From NCBI GenBank assembly GCA_913757435.1, contig CAJYDM010000001.1, positions 496,001 through 560,000 on the forward strand: a stretch of DNA of 64,000 bases, given 5' to 3'. A model generated the notes under the pieces. It was given only the letters and a program-made list of their open reading frames with translations, had not been told where the DNA came from and did no database searches. This document shows, piece by piece, positions 28,132 to 37,878 of the stretch. This DNA is from Syntrophomonas sp. DTU019 (GTDB taxonomy: Bacteria; Bacillota; Syntrophomonadia; Syntrophomonadales; Syntrophomonadaceae). Both the position numbers and the translations under genes were made by a program. The stretch's first letter is position 1. Each line of letters opens with the position of its first letter.

Positions 28132-28695
28132 CTACTGTTCCATTTGTTTGGCCAGAAATCCAGCAGCAGTCTCCGCTAGTTTTACTTCCATATCACCCAG
28201 TTTTACGCCCAGTTCTTTGGTGACTATTATAACTGCTCCAATAGGATCACCCTGTGTTATGATCGGTGCAATGACCTGTGATTTCACTGTGTATTCACGA
28301 TCTTCATTCATGATGACATGAACATTTTCATCATCGCTGATTTCGATCTCATTCATCATCAAGGTAGTTCTCTCTTCCAGAGCCCGTTCTACCGCCTTGC
28401 CGATGGATTTGCCCAAAAATTCCCTTTTGTTGGCCCCAGCCAGGGCGATTATTACATCCCGGTCTGCGATCATCGAGATATGACCAATGGTTTCATGCAG
28501 GGAATCGGCATACTCCTTGGCAAAATCACCCAGTTCCCCTATGGGAGAATATTTCTTCAGAATAACTTCACCTTCGCGATCAACGAATATTTCCAAAGGA
28601 TCACCCTCACGAATACGTAAGGTCCGGCGTATTTCCTTGGGTATAACAACCCTTCCCAGGTCGTCTATGCGTCGTACAATTCCTGTTGCTTTCAA
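28132..28695 (-). CDS. spoVT: Stage V sporulation protein T
   Basis: Forespore transcription regulator. N-terminal AbrB swapped-hairpin domain (MKATGIVRRIDDLGRVVIPKE) and C-terminal GAF domain (~55-187). 187 aa, slightly longer than B. subtilis (178). Lies between mfd and spoVB in Bacillus; here the germination operon is inserted between mfd and spoVT. Confidence 0.95.
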   Translation of the reverse strand: MKATGIVRRIDDLGRVVIPKEIRRTLRIREGDPLEIFVDREGEVILKKYSPIGELGDFAKEYADSLHETIGHISMIADRDVIIALAGANKREFLGKSIGKAVERALEERTTLMMNEIEISDDENVHVIMNEDREYTVKSQVIAPIITQGDPIGAVIIVTKELGVKLGDMEVKLAETAAGFLAKQMEQ

Positions 28696-28753
28696 TTTAC
28701 ATTTATCCCTCCTTTTTAAAAAAACTTGAAAATGTTGTTTTCTTTCTCAGTGA

Positions 28754-28784
28754 TAGTATATAGCTGATAAACGGCTTTTATTCA
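28754..28784 (-). promoter_or_regulatory. Sigma-G/F-type promoter of spoVT
   Basis: Minus strand TGAATA (28784-28779), 18 bp, TATACTA (28760-28754), close to the forespore sigma-G pattern. spoVT is sigma-G-dependent in B. subtilis. Confidence 0.6.
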
Positions 28785-28867
28785 CTTTTCGCCCCGGCGG
28801 TGAAAAATTATTGAAGATATTATGCCAGGCACATAATACTATTACAGCTTGATACTGGCCGCATTGG

Positions 28868-28898
28868 TGCATAAAGGCGCTATTCATGGCTCATACTG
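28868..28898 (+). promoter_or_regulatory. Sigma-G-type promoter of the ger operon
   Basis: TGCATA (28868-28873), 18 bp spacer, CATACTG (28892-28898), a near match to the sigma-G consensus. The expected start of transcription near 28905 lies past an upstream ATG at 28902, which supports the start at 28941 for the first gene. Confidence 0.7.
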
Positions 28899-28940
28899 AG
28901 GATGATTGGAAGGACATGTTATAAAGGTAGGATATCATCT

Positions 28941-30539
28941 ATGCGCTATATTAACCGCAAACCGGTTAGAGACCAGAATAATGCATCCCAGCCTGCAAAG
29001 AATGATCCTGTGCAGGCTAAGACCGACCTTCGGCTAGAAGGACTTTCCGAGCAATTGGATGAGAATCTGCAGAAACTGCAGCTGTTGCTGGAGAATTGCT
29101 CTGATGCGGTCACCCGGGAACTGAGCTTTGGTTCCGAAGGTTCCAATAAGGCGGCCATTTTATATTTTGACGGTCTGATTGACCGGGTTGAATTGGAGGA
29201 GCACCTCTTGCGGCCACTGCTCCACAACAACTATGAACCCGGTGACATCAGCGCAGACAAACAGAATCAGATTGTAACCGCATTAATCCGAGAACTCCTG
29301 CCCATGGGGGAAATAAAGACCCTGGACACTCTAGAAGCAGTTTGCGACCACATCACTGCCGGCGACACGGTCTTGCTGGTAGATGGGCAGAAGCAGGGTA
29401 TAGTAGTAGGGACCCGTTCCTGGCAAAGCCGCTCCATTGATACTCCGCAGAACGAATCTACCATCTGGGGACCCAAAGACGGATTTGTTGAGACCCTGCG
29501 CTTTAACACTGCTCAGCTCAGGCGCCGACTGAAATCCACCGATTTGAAGATGGAGGCCATGTCCATCGGTCGGATAAGCAAGAGCAGTGTAGTCATATGT
29601 TATATGAAAGACATAGCCCCAGACAAACTTGTATCCGAGGTAAAGAGCCGCCTGGAAGTGATCGATATCGATGCCATCCTTGATACAGCTTACCTGGAGG
29701 AATATATCAGCGACGAGAAATATTCAATTTTAGCCCAGGTGGAATATACCGAGAAACCGGACCGTATCTGCGGGCACCTCTTGGAAGGCAGAATAGCTAT
29801 TCTAGTTGATGGTTCACCTATGGCTATGGTTGTTCCCGCCAGTTTTCCCCAATTCCTAAATGCCGGGGAGGATTATTATCAGAATTTCATTGCTTCTACT
29901 TTATTAAGGCTGGGGCGTCTGGCCGCTTTCTTCATTGCCTTATTGCTGCCCTCAGTTTATGTGGCGGTGGTAAGCTACCACCAGGAGATGATTCCCCTGT
30001 CCTTATACTTGACCCTGGTCGCGGCCCGTCAAGGAGTGCCATTCCCAGCTGCGATCGAAGCCTTGATACTGGAACTTGCTTTCGAATTGCTACGTGAAGC
30101 TGGGCTCAGGTTGCCTCGGGCCATCGGGCCGGCAGTCAGCATCGTAGGTGCCTTGATAATCGGCGATGCTGCCGTTCAGGCGGGCCTGGTCAGCACTCCT
30201 ATGGTGGTGGTAGTTGCCTTTACCGGGATAGCCTCTTTTGTCACCCCTTCTTACAACGCTGGCCTGATGGTGCGTATCCTGCGCTTTGGAATGCTATTTC
30301 TCGCTGCTACTCTAGGCTTCTTCGGCATAATCATGGGCCTGCTCCTGCTAGCGGTACGCATGGCCTCAATGTCCTCGCTGGGACAGCCTTATCTCTCACC
30401 AGTGGCGCCTTTTAACCTGTCTCATGTCAGTGATGTTCTGGTGCGGCGTCCATGGAGTGTTGATACCACGCGCCCTTACCGGGAGGGCATGAAAAATCAA
30501 ACCCGCCAAAAGCTGCCCCCGAAAAGGGAGGAGTCCTAA
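28941..30539 (+). CDS. Spore germinant receptor A subunit (GerA/GerK type)
   Basis: Inner-membrane subunit of a nutrient germinant receptor. Cytoplasmic N-terminal domain with GLIDRVELEEHLLRPLL-like text (~75-95), then VLLVDG near 145 and typical GRIAILVDGSPMAMVVPASF near 290. At least four membrane helices lie in the C-terminal half (~325-490). 532 aa from the ATG at 28941. First gene of a five-gene plus-strand operon, overlapping nothing but ending one base before the C subunit. Confidence 0.93.
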   Translation: MRYINRKPVRDQNNASQPAKNDPVQAKTDLRLEGLSEQLDENLQKLQLLLENCSDAVTRELSFGSEGSNKAAILYFDGLIDRVELEEHLLRPLLHNNYEPGDISADKQNQIVTALIRELLPMGEIKTLDTLEAVCDHITAGDTVLLVDGQKQGIVVGTRSWQSRSIDTPQNESTIWGPKDGFVETLRFNTAQLRRRLKSTDLKMEAMSIGRISKSSVVICYMKDIAPDKLVSEVKSRLEVIDIDAILDTAYLEEYISDEKYSILAQVEYTEKPDRICGHLLEGRIAILVDGSPMAMVVPASFPQFLNAGEDYYQNFIASTLLRLGRLAAFFIALLLPSVYVAVVSYHQEMIPLSLYLTLVAARQGVPFPAAIEALILELAFELLREAGLRLPRAIGPAVSIVGALIIGDAAVQAGLVSTPMVVVVAFTGIASFVTPSYNAGLMVRILRFGMLFLAATLGFFGIIMGLLLLAVRMASMSSLGQPYLSPVAPFNLSHVSDVLVRRPWSVDTTRPYREGMKNQTRQKLPPKREES

Positions 30540-30540
30540 G

Positions 30541-31716
30541 ATGCGGCGCGGTATACTGCTGGGTATGATTATGCTGCTGGTGTTATCCAGCCTGGGAGGG
30601 TGTTACAACCGGGTGGAATTGGATGAGACCGTTGCTGTCACCGGCTTCGGACTTGATGTAGACAAAGGTCAGAAGGTAATCAGTGTTCAAATAGCAAGTC
30701 CCTCGGGCAAGCCCGAGGGAGGCAGCAATGCCGAGGTGGAGACTATGGTTTTAACGGAATCAGCTTCTGGTTATGCCCAGGCGGCCCGGCAGATCACCCT
30801 GCATTTTCCACGCACCCCCGTCTGGTCGCTGTCCACCAGCATCATACTGAGTGAAGCACTGGCCCGCGATGACTTGCGGTTGATGATGGATTTCGTATCC
30901 CGCAACCGCTTTATCCGGCCTAATATGATGATGTTTCTTACCTTGGGAACCAGCCCTGAAGAGGTAATGCAGGTCAAGACCCCGCCTGAAGAATACTCCT
31001 CCCTGGCCTTGGTTAAAATGATGCAAGGCCAGGAATCACAATCCGGCATCTATATGCCCGTATCACTCCGGGAGTTCCGTTCCAAGTATGTCACCCCTGG
31101 TGTGGAGCCGGTCATTCCCCAGGTGCAGATTGTCGAGATGGATGGCGAAAAGGTCTTACAATTACAGGGGGTAGCAGTTTTCCTCGGTCATAACATGGTG
31201 GGATCGCTAACAGAAAAAGAAAGCTACGGCTTGCGTCTATTGGTACCAGAAGAAAACCGAGGCGGATTGATAACGGTCAACCTGTCCGGAGACAGGGAGT
31301 CCGGGCCTTTAGGAGAGATGGTGACCATGGAGATCATCCGTTCCCGAGCCCGCTCTACACCACGGCTCAATGCCGATGGCTCAATGGTTATATCCGTTGA
31401 TATTGAGGCCGATGGCAATCTTTATGAGCAGACCACCTCAGAGAACCTCCAAACTACCGCTAATCTTGTCAGGCTGGAGGATTTGACCTCTCAGGCCATC
31501 AAAGAGGATGCTCTGGCCTGCATTCACAAAGCGCAGCTTTTAAAAAGCGATATATTCGGCTGGGGGTCCATGATCAGCCGCCAGCATCCTGACTTGTGGC
31601 AGCGATTGGAAGCGGATTGGCCGTCTTTTTTTGCCTCTTTGCAAGTGGAGGTTGAGGCCAAATACAGTATTCGCCGTACTTACCTGATAGAAGAGGCCAT
31701 GCAGATAAGAAACTAA
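30541..31716 (+). CDS. Spore germinant receptor C subunit, Ger(x)C lipoprotein, copy 1
   Basis: Lipoprotein signal with lipobox LGGC (cysteine 21), then YNRVELDETVAVTGFGLDV, the usual Ger(x)C opening. Middle GIYMPVSLREFRSKYVTPGVEPVIPQV and a C-terminal domain ending with RRTYLIEEA. 391 aa. GGGAGGAG precedes the ATG, which follows the A-subunit stop by one base. Works in the germinant receptor on the outer face of the inner forespore membrane. Confidence 0.93.
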   Translation: MRRGILLGMIMLLVLSSLGGCYNRVELDETVAVTGFGLDVDKGQKVISVQIASPSGKPEGGSNAEVETMVLTESASGYAQAARQITLHFPRTPVWSLSTSIILSEALARDDLRLMMDFVSRNRFIRPNMMMFLTLGTSPEEVMQVKTPPEEYSSLALVKMMQGQESQSGIYMPVSLREFRSKYVTPGVEPVIPQVQIVEMDGEKVLQLQGVAVFLGHNMVGSLTEKESYGLRLLVPEENRGGLITVNLSGDRESGPLGEMVTMEIIRSRARSTPRLNADGSMVISVDIEADGNLYEQTTSENLQTTANLVRLEDLTSQAIKEDALACIHKAQLLKSDIFGWGSMISRQHPDLWQRLEADWPSFFASLQVEVEAKYSIRRTYLIEEAMQIRN

Positions 31717-31733
31717 AAGAAAGGTTGGTTTAT

Positions 31734-31937
31734 ATGTTCACCGCCCTATTCTTTTTACTGGTAGCGCTCCTGGTTGCCATAGATGTTCCCGATCTGCGGC
31801 GCCAAAAGCTGAATAAAGATTTGGCTGTCTATACTATATTCATGCTTGCCGCTATTTACTTGGCTATGGTGCAGTTTTATCACTGGCCCTTTTTCAACCC
31901 GTTGTTGATGGCCGCCATGCGCATGCAGAGCCCATAG
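31734..31937 (+). CDS. Small two-helix membrane protein, candidate germinant-receptor D subunit
   Basis: 67 aa with two hydrophobic segments (~2-18 and ~37-55) joined by a short basic loop, DVPDLRRQKLNKDL. Size, topology and position inside a ger operon match the D subunits known in some Bacillus receptors (GerKD-type), which modulate receptor function. I infer the match from architecture only; sequence homology was not tested. ATG at 31734 has AAAGG ten bases upstream; a TTG at 31725 is an alternative. Confidence 0.65.
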   Translation: MFTALFFLLVALLVAIDVPDLRRQKLNKDLAVYTIFMLAAIYLAMVQFYHWPFFNPLLMAAMRMQSP

Positions 31938-31973
31938 CGGAAAGGCCATACCATTGAGAAAGGGTGATATACT

Positions 31974-33092
31974 TTGGCACGGCTTACCAATATACAACTA
32001 TTCTGCATTTTGCTTGTTACTCTGGCGGTAACGCCCTACCAGGTCATGGCCAAAATGCTTGCCATGATTCTCGCCCAACACGGCTGGATGGCGATTCTGG
32101 GCTCGGTTCTGCCCGGGCTCTTGCTGGTATGGATCTATTATTATCTGCTCACCAACAGCAGCCGCCCTTTCCCGGGCATGCTTGAGGAGCACCTGGGCCC
32201 AGTCCTCGGTAAAATCATCGGCTTCGTTTATATTTGGGCTTTCTTTCTGGTGGTGGTGATGAGCCTGGTACTATTTGCAAACTTTTTTTTGAGCAATGTG
32301 CTCCCCGGTATGCCCATCAGCATACTGTTGATATTTATTATCTTGCCGGCTTTTTATGCTCTGCGCACCGGTTTGGAGGCCACTGCCCGGGTGGTGGAAT
32401 TAATCGTACTGACCGCATACCCGCTGGCTATGCTTTTGCTGTTGTTCGGCCTGGGCCCCGAGACTGACTGGTCACGCTTGCTGCCACTGGGCCACTTCGA
32501 TATGGCTGCTTTGGGCAACGGGGTCTGGTTGGTCAGCAGTTATATCAGCTTAATGGTCGTGGTATTGACCCTGGGGCCATTCTGTCATCAGCCCCGGCTA
32601 TTATGGAGATGGATGCTGGCTGTTTTTGGGATGTTCCTTTTTAGCACCCTGGCGGCGGTAATAATTCCCATCGTTGCCTATGGTCCAGTTCTGACTTCCA
32701 TACAGACCTTTCCCATCTTCAACATAGCCCGTGCTACCGATGTGGCCAACTTCATCCACAACATAGAGATAATAATGGTATCAGTGGTCATGCCGGGTGT
32801 CTTCTCCATCCTGGCCATCTTCTGGTTTGTTACCTGTTACAGCGCCCAGCAGGTATTCGGCCTGCAGGACTATCGCATTCTGGTCGGACCCACCGCCATC
32901 ATGGCAGGCGTTTCAGCGGTTCTTCTGGTTCCCAACATTCATTTTTTGTACATAATGCTGCAGCAGATCTTCCCTTGGATTTTCATAATCCTGTTTGCCA
33001 TTTTGCCGGCCTTTATGGTGCCTGTGATATGGCTAAAACTACGGCGCCGCCAAGACTCTGACTCCAAAAAAAAGGCAGCTCCCCCAAAATAG
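31974..33092 (+). CDS. Spore germinant receptor B subunit (GerB, amino-acid permease-like)
   Basis: Polytopic membrane protein of the GerAB family within the APC transporter superfamily, about ten helices over 372 residues; likely the ligand-binding subunit. Begins ARLTNIQLFCILLVTLAVTPYQVMAKM and contains a conserved LGKIIGFVYIWAFF. TTG start at 31974 with AAAGGG eight bases before it. The basic tail (RRRQDSDSKKKAAPPK) is cytoplasmic. Confidence 0.92.
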   Translation: MARLTNIQLFCILLVTLAVTPYQVMAKMLAMILAQHGWMAILGSVLPGLLLVWIYYYLLTNSSRPFPGMLEEHLGPVLGKIIGFVYIWAFFLVVVMSLVLFANFFLSNVLPGMPISILLIFIILPAFYALRTGLEATARVVELIVLTAYPLAMLLLLFGLGPETDWSRLLPLGHFDMAALGNGVWLVSSYISLMVVVLTLGPFCHQPRLLWRWMLAVFGMFLFSTLAAVIIPIVAYGPVLTSIQTFPIFNIARATDVANFIHNIEIIMVSVVMPGVFSILAIFWFVTCYSAQQVFGLQDYRILVGPTAIMAGVSAVLLVPNIHFLYIMLQQIFPWIFIILFAILPAFMVPVIWLKLRRRQDSDSKKKAAPPK

Positions 33093-33132
33093 CGGCTATG
33101 CAGATTATTTAGAATGATCTGAGGTATCGATT

Positions 33133-34305
33133 GTGAAAGCAAATTTATCCCTGAGTATAATAACCATAATATTTTTAATCAGCCTGTCATGCTGCAATGG
33201 CTGCTATAATCGGACCGAATTGGAGGACACTATGGCTGCGGTAGCGCATGGTCTGGATCTGAGTGCGGACGGGACTCAGGTGGTTTCCACAGCCCAATTT
33301 GCCCTGCCCAAATCGGGCGGCAGCCAAGATGATGCCCCCAAATTCCTGCTGCGCAGTGCTGCAGGGCCTACCTTCTCTGCCGCTGAACAGATCATGAGCA
33401 CTGCTTTGCCCCGCAAATCATTGTGGGGCATGACAACTACCTTTATCATCGGAGAGAATATTGCCCGCCGTGATATAGGGCTGTTTTTAGACCATCTAGC
33501 CCGAACCAGCACGGTCAGAGAAGCCTCCCTGCTCTTCCTGGCTTACGGCTCTACTCCGCACCAGGTCTTGGCAGTCAAAATCCCGCTTGAAGATACTGCT
33601 GGGGTCGCCTTGTCCAAAGCAATCCGTACCCAGGAATCTCAAACCGGACTGTACAGCCCGGTCTCCATCAATGAATTCCTCTATAAAGTTGATAGCCTGG
33701 GAGTAGAACCGGTACTGCCGCAAGTAAAAATAGAAACGGTTGATGGTCGAGAACGCCTGACCCTGAGTGGTCTGGCAGTTTTTCGCGGCCGCCATATGGT
33801 AGGTTCGCTGGATGAACAGGAAAGCCGGGGATACCATCTGATGAAGGCCTCGACCCGAGGCGGGCTTTTTGAAATAACCCTGCCTGACCAAGACGGGTTT
33901 GGTGTTGAAAGACAACAATTACTTGAAATAATCACTTCGCAAGCCGAGGTTGAAGCGCGGCTCGATGAGGGCAAGGTCAGCATGAAAATAACCGTCTCTG
34001 CTGAGGGGAACCTTTACGAACTGGACATGCCCGAAAACCTGGCCAGTCTAGAAATGCTGGGGCAGTATGAACAACTGGCCAACGAATCTATCCAGAGAGA
34101 TGTAAGCGCTTGCATCGACCGGGCGCAAGCCTATCAAAGCGACATACTGAGCTGGGGGCAGCTACTGGAACGTCAGCGGCCTGAGATTTGGGAGGCTTTA
34201 AAAGCAGACTGGCCGACTCAATTTGCCAGAATACCTTATGAAATAAATGTCGATTTTAAATTGCGCCGCACCTATCTGCAAGGCCAAAGTACCATAGAAC
34301 AATAA
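33133..34305 (+). CDS. Spore germinant receptor C subunit, Ger(x)C lipoprotein, copy 2
   Basis: Same architecture as the first C subunit: signal peptide, NGCYNRTELEDTMAAVAHGLDL (lipid cysteine probably 24 by alignment), GLYSPVSINEFLYKVDSLGVEPVLPQV and a C-terminal LRRTYLQG. The two copies are clearly paralogous but diverged through their length. 390 aa. GTG start with GAGG upstream. Last gene of the operon and convergent with mfd, 9 bases apart. Confidence 0.9.
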   Translation: MKANLSLSIITIIFLISLSCCNGCYNRTELEDTMAAVAHGLDLSADGTQVVSTAQFALPKSGGSQDDAPKFLLRSAAGPTFSAAEQIMSTALPRKSLWGMTTTFIIGENIARRDIGLFLDHLARTSTVREASLLFLAYGSTPHQVLAVKIPLEDTAGVALSKAIRTQESQTGLYSPVSINEFLYKVDSLGVEPVLPQVKIETVDGRERLTLSGLAVFRGRHMVGSLDEQESRGYHLMKASTRGGLFEITLPDQDGFGVERQQLLEIITSQAEVEARLDEGKVSMKITVSAEGNLYELDMPENLASLEMLGQYEQLANESIQRDVSACIDRAQAYQSDILSWGQLLERQRPEIWEALKADWPTQFARIPYEINVDFKLRRTYLQGQSTIEQ

Positions 34306-34314
34306 TCCCTTGGG

Positions 34315-37300
34315 TCAGATCATCTGCAGGACTCTGTGCAGGGTCTGCAAAGCATCCCCTTCCGGCCTAACCGCCAGGGTATGGGCATTTAATTTGCGGA
34401 TTTGAAAGCCCCCCATATTTGTCTGCAGGTTATTTGGCAAAGCTTTTTCCAATTGAATCTCTATCTGCTTGCCTTTGCGGCGCAGCACTTTGATCTCTTT
34501 ATCCCGGGCCATCAAACGCAAGAGGGTGATCTGCAAAAAGTTCTCCACTGGACGGGGCAGCTTACCGAAACGATCCTCCAGTTCGGCCCTGATCTCTCCA
34601 ATGTCCTCCTCGCTGTTTGACAGCAATAAACGTCGGTAAATCCGGATTTTAACTCCGGGATCGGGTATATAGGTATCAGGGATGTAATAATCGATATCCA
34701 CATCTACCATGGGAGCCTTGCGCTGCGCCAGGGGTTGCCCCCGCAGGCGTGAGGTTTCTTGTTCCAGCAGACGACAGTACATATCAAAACCGACTGCCTG
34801 AATATAGCCGTGCTGTTCAGGGCCCAGGATGTTGCCGGCCCCCCTGATTTCCAGGTCGCGCAGGGCTATTTTCATTCCCGCCCCCAGTTCATTGAACTCC
34901 CGAATGGCATTGAGGCGTTTTTGTGCATTCTCATTGAGAACTTGCTCAGGATGATAAGTCAGGTAGGCAAAAGCAATGCGGTTAGAGCGACCCACCCGGC
35001 CGCGCAGTTGGTAAAGTTGCGCCAACCCCATTTTATCAGCATTATCGACTATTATGGTGTTGACATTGGGCATATCCAGTCCCGATTCTATAATGGTGGT
35101 GCATAACAATACCTGGTATTGGCCTTTTACAAAAGCATCCATGACCATCGACAATTCCGCCTCGGGCATCTGGCCATGGCCTACCGCGATGCTTATATCG
35201 GGGAGCATCTCCTGCAGGTGCTGCTGCACCCGATATATGCTCTCAATACGATTGTGGACGAAAAACACCTGCCCGTCGCGCTCCAGTTCGCTGCGGATAG
35301 CCTCGCAAATGATATCGTCGCGGTATTCCATTACATAGGTGGTTATAGGGTAGCGCCCCGACGGCGGGGTCTCAATGATGCTGAGATCGCGAAGCCCGGT
35401 CAGGGACATGTGCAGACTGCGGGGTATGGGGGTGGCAGACAAGCTCAAGACATCTACCATCTCCTTGAACAGCTTGATTTTCTCTTTCTGCGCCACTCCG
35501 AAGCGGTGTTCTTCATCTACTATCAACAGGCCTAAGTCTTTGTAACTGATGTCTTTGGACAGCAAACGATGGGTTCCAATGACAATATCCACCAGGCCCT
35601 TCTTGATATCTGCAATAATCCGCTTCTGTTCAGCCGGGGATTTGAATCGGCTCAATACCTCGATCTCAGCCGGAAAGCTGCTAAAGCGCTCTACAAAAGT
35701 GGTGTAGTGCTGCTCAGCCAGAACCGTAGTCGGTACCAGGACCGCCACCTGCTTGCCATCCATTACCGCCTTGAAGGCGGCCCGCATGGCTACCTCAGTT
35801 TTACCATAGCCCACATCGCCGCAGATCAGTCGGTCCATCGGCCGGGGGCTTTCCATGTCACGCTTGACGTCCTGTATGGCTCGAAGCTGGTCGGGGGTCT
35901 CCTGATAGGCGAAATCATCCTCAAATTGCTGCTGCCAGGGGGAGTCTTTGGAAAATGCGTAGCCTTCTCGGGCCTGGCGGCTTGCGTACAAGGCCAGCAG
36001 TTTTTCTGCCATGTCCTGAATGGATTGAGAAATCTTGGCTTTGGTACGCTCCCATTCAGAGCCGCCTAATTTGCTGAGGCGGGGATTTTTATCCTCAGGG
36101 GCACTGTATTTGTATAATACATCTAGTTTCTCCACAGGCAGGTACAGACGATCTGTACCTGCATATTGAAGCAGAATATACTCTTTAGTCACGCCGTGTT
36201 GCTCTACCTGAGTGATGCCTCTGAATATCCCGATCCCATAGTGTTCGTGAACAATGTAATCCCCCGTGGTCAACTCTTCCAGTAGGATTCTCTCCCGGTT
36301 GTCCTGGGCTTTGCGGGAAGTCTTGCGGGCTTTTACCCGGCCCCAAATATCCTTCTCGGTTAACAGCACCATTTTAAAATCTGGAGAGATGAATCCCTTA
36401 GCAGAAGGGTTGTCAACGAATTCCGGTGCGGCAAGATTGTTTTCCTGCAACCAGGCCTGTAGTTTTTCCCTGGTGGTGCGCCGCTTGACCGCTATCTGGA
36501 TCACATAGCCCTTCTGCTGCCACTCCCGCAGACGGGAGAGCAGTTTGGCCTCATCCCCGTAAAAAGGCTCCATATCCTGTTGGGTAAAATGATGCAAGAT
36601 AGCGGCCTTGACCTGAGGAATGTTACCGGGGAAAAAGGAATGATAGGCCACCGCCCGGGCTGCCAAAAGCCCTTGCAGGGTTTCGACACCTAAGAGTGGC
36701 AAGTTGCGAACCGCCTTGGTCGCTTTATGGGCTTCCTTGATGGTCTCGCGGTAAGCTCGCAGAACCTTTTGATAGGCCTTGACAAAGTCCCTGGGTTCGT
36801 CGGCAAAGATAACCACCGGTTCAGGCAGGTAGTCAAACAGGGTGGCTTCCAGGGAGCCGCTCAATTCATCAGCCGGGGGTATGAAGATCTGCTTTTCATG
36901 ACCTGCCGAACGCTGGCTGTCAGTGCTAAAGCGGCGGATCGATTCAACCGTATCCCCGAAGTACTCCAGCCGATAGGGGCTGGCTGCTCCCAATGGGTAA
37001 ATGTCGACTATGCCCCCTTTGACAGTAAAGTCGCCGGGCTGACCCACTGCTCCTACCCGCCGGTAACCACTATCTATCAGGCCACCCAGCAGATGATCGC
37101 GGGAATATTCTCGGCCTTGATCAATTCTCATAGTGCTGGCGGCCATCTGCTGAGGTGACATCATGTAATGCAAGCAGGCTGCCGGGGTGCTGATGATAAA
37201 GCCGCTTCGACGCGGGTGATTGAGGCATTCCTGCAAAGTGGCCACCCGACTGCCTTCCACCTGGGAATAGTTTTCCTTCAGGAAGACGAAGTCTCGTCCC

Positions 37301-37536
37301 AAAAAGAGCTGTATATGCTGATCGTCAGTGGAACGCCGCAGTTGAGCCTGCAGATCATAGGCCTTCTCTTCCCCCGGCACCAGACACAGAAATTTACCCG
37401 GAGTGTGTTTAGCCAACTGCTGTAGGAAAAAAGCCTTACCACTGCCGCTCAGTCCGCTTAGTACTGCGTTTTCCCCAGCTTTTAGGTGCTGGCTGACCTC
37501 CATTATCAACCTGTCATCCAATCTCCGTTCCCCCAT
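34315..37536 (-). CDS. mfd: Transcription-repair coupling factor
   Basis: Displaces stalled RNA polymerase and recruits UvrA. N-terminal UvrB-like part with LSGLSGSGKAFFLQQ, RNA polymerase-interacting domain around ~415-480 (LTTGDYIVHEHYGIGIF), then the translocase with Walker A GDVGYGKTE near 573, DEEH box (VDEEHRFG), and RGRVGRS. C-terminal D7 module to the end. 1073 aa, slightly shorter than the common ~1150. Follows fin as in B. subtilis. Confidence 0.96.
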   Translation of the reverse strand: MGERRLDDRLIMEVSQHLKAGENAVLSGLSGSGKAFFLQQLAKHTPGKFLCLVPGEEKAYDLQAQLRRSTDDQHIQLFLGRDFVFLKENYSQVEGSRVATLQECLNHPRRSGFIISTPAACLHYMMSPQQMAASTMRIDQGREYSRDHLLGGLIDSGYRRVGAVGQPGDFTVKGGIVDIYPLGAASPYRLEYFGDTVESIRRFSTDSQRSAGHEKQIFIPPADELSGSLEATLFDYLPEPVVIFADEPRDFVKAYQKVLRAYRETIKEAHKATKAVRNLPLLGVETLQGLLAARAVAYHSFFPGNIPQVKAAILHHFTQQDMEPFYGDEAKLLSRLREWQQKGYVIQIAVKRRTTREKLQAWLQENNLAAPEFVDNPSAKGFISPDFKMVLLTEKDIWGRVKARKTSRKAQDNRERILLEELTTGDYIVHEHYGIGIFRGITQVEQHGVTKEYILLQYAGTDRLYLPVEKLDVLYKYSAPEDKNPRLSKLGGSEWERTKAKISQSIQDMAEKLLALYASRQAREGYAFSKDSPWQQQFEDDFAYQETPDQLRAIQDVKRDMESPRPMDRLICGDVGYGKTEVAMRAAFKAVMDGKQVAVLVPTTVLAEQHYTTFVERFSSFPAEIEVLSRFKSPAEQKRIIADIKKGLVDIVIGTHRLLSKDISYKDLGLLIVDEEHRFGVAQKEKIKLFKEMVDVLSLSATPIPRSLHMSLTGLRDLSIIETPPSGRYPITTYVMEYRDDIICEAIRSELERDGQVFFVHNRIESIYRVQQHLQEMLPDISIAVGHGQMPEAELSMVMDAFVKGQYQVLLCTTIIESGLDMPNVNTIIVDNADKMGLAQLYQLRGRVGRSNRIAFAYLTYHPEQVLNENAQKRLNAIREFNELGAGMKIALRDLEIRGAGNILGPEQHGYIQAVGFDMYCRLLEQETSRLRGQPLAQRKAPMVDVDIDYYIPDTYIPDPGVKIRIYRRLLLSNSEEDIGEIRAELEDRFGKLPRPVENFLQITLLRLMARDKEIKVLRRKGKQIEIQLEKALPNNLQTNMGGFQIRKLNAHTLAVRPEGDALQTLHRVLQMI

Positions 37537-37650
37537 ACATAAAGGTGGACGCCCAATATAGCCTCCACTGTAAATTTGCTTACTATACAGATATCTTATT
37601 TGTATCTCCCGGTTACAAGAACTTCAGCACCGGAGAAAAATCCGCCGGCT

Positions 37651-37812
37651 TCAGTTGTAAAAATGCTGACCGCTATTCTGATTCTGGACCCCGCCGATCT
37701 CCTCGGCGCACTCCTGACAAATACCCTGCAGTTCGACTACTCCGGCCTGCCCCTCAATTTCAGATGTCTTATAAATACGCCCACAGCATTCACAGGTATG
37801 GTAAATCTTCAC
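37651..37812 (-). CDS. fin: Anti-sigma-F factor Fin-like zinc-ribbon protein
   Basis: 53 aa, MKIYHTCECCGRIYKTSEIE and later GICQECAEEIGG: two CxxC pairs of a small zinc ribbon. Between pth and mfd, precisely where B. subtilis has yabK/fin, whose product helps end sigma-F activity. It lacks the longer middle of the Bacillus protein. GTG start with a GGGGGGCGG run upstream. Assignment rests on position, size and the cysteine pairs. Confidence 0.7.
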   Translation of the reverse strand: MKIYHTCECCGRIYKTSEIEGQAGVVELQGICQECAEEIGGVQNQNSGQHFYN

Positions 37813-37878
37813 TGCAGCCGCCCCCCGCAATTGTTCTTAACCTTATTGTCCCCTAGCCAGAGCGAAGATTATACAGGG

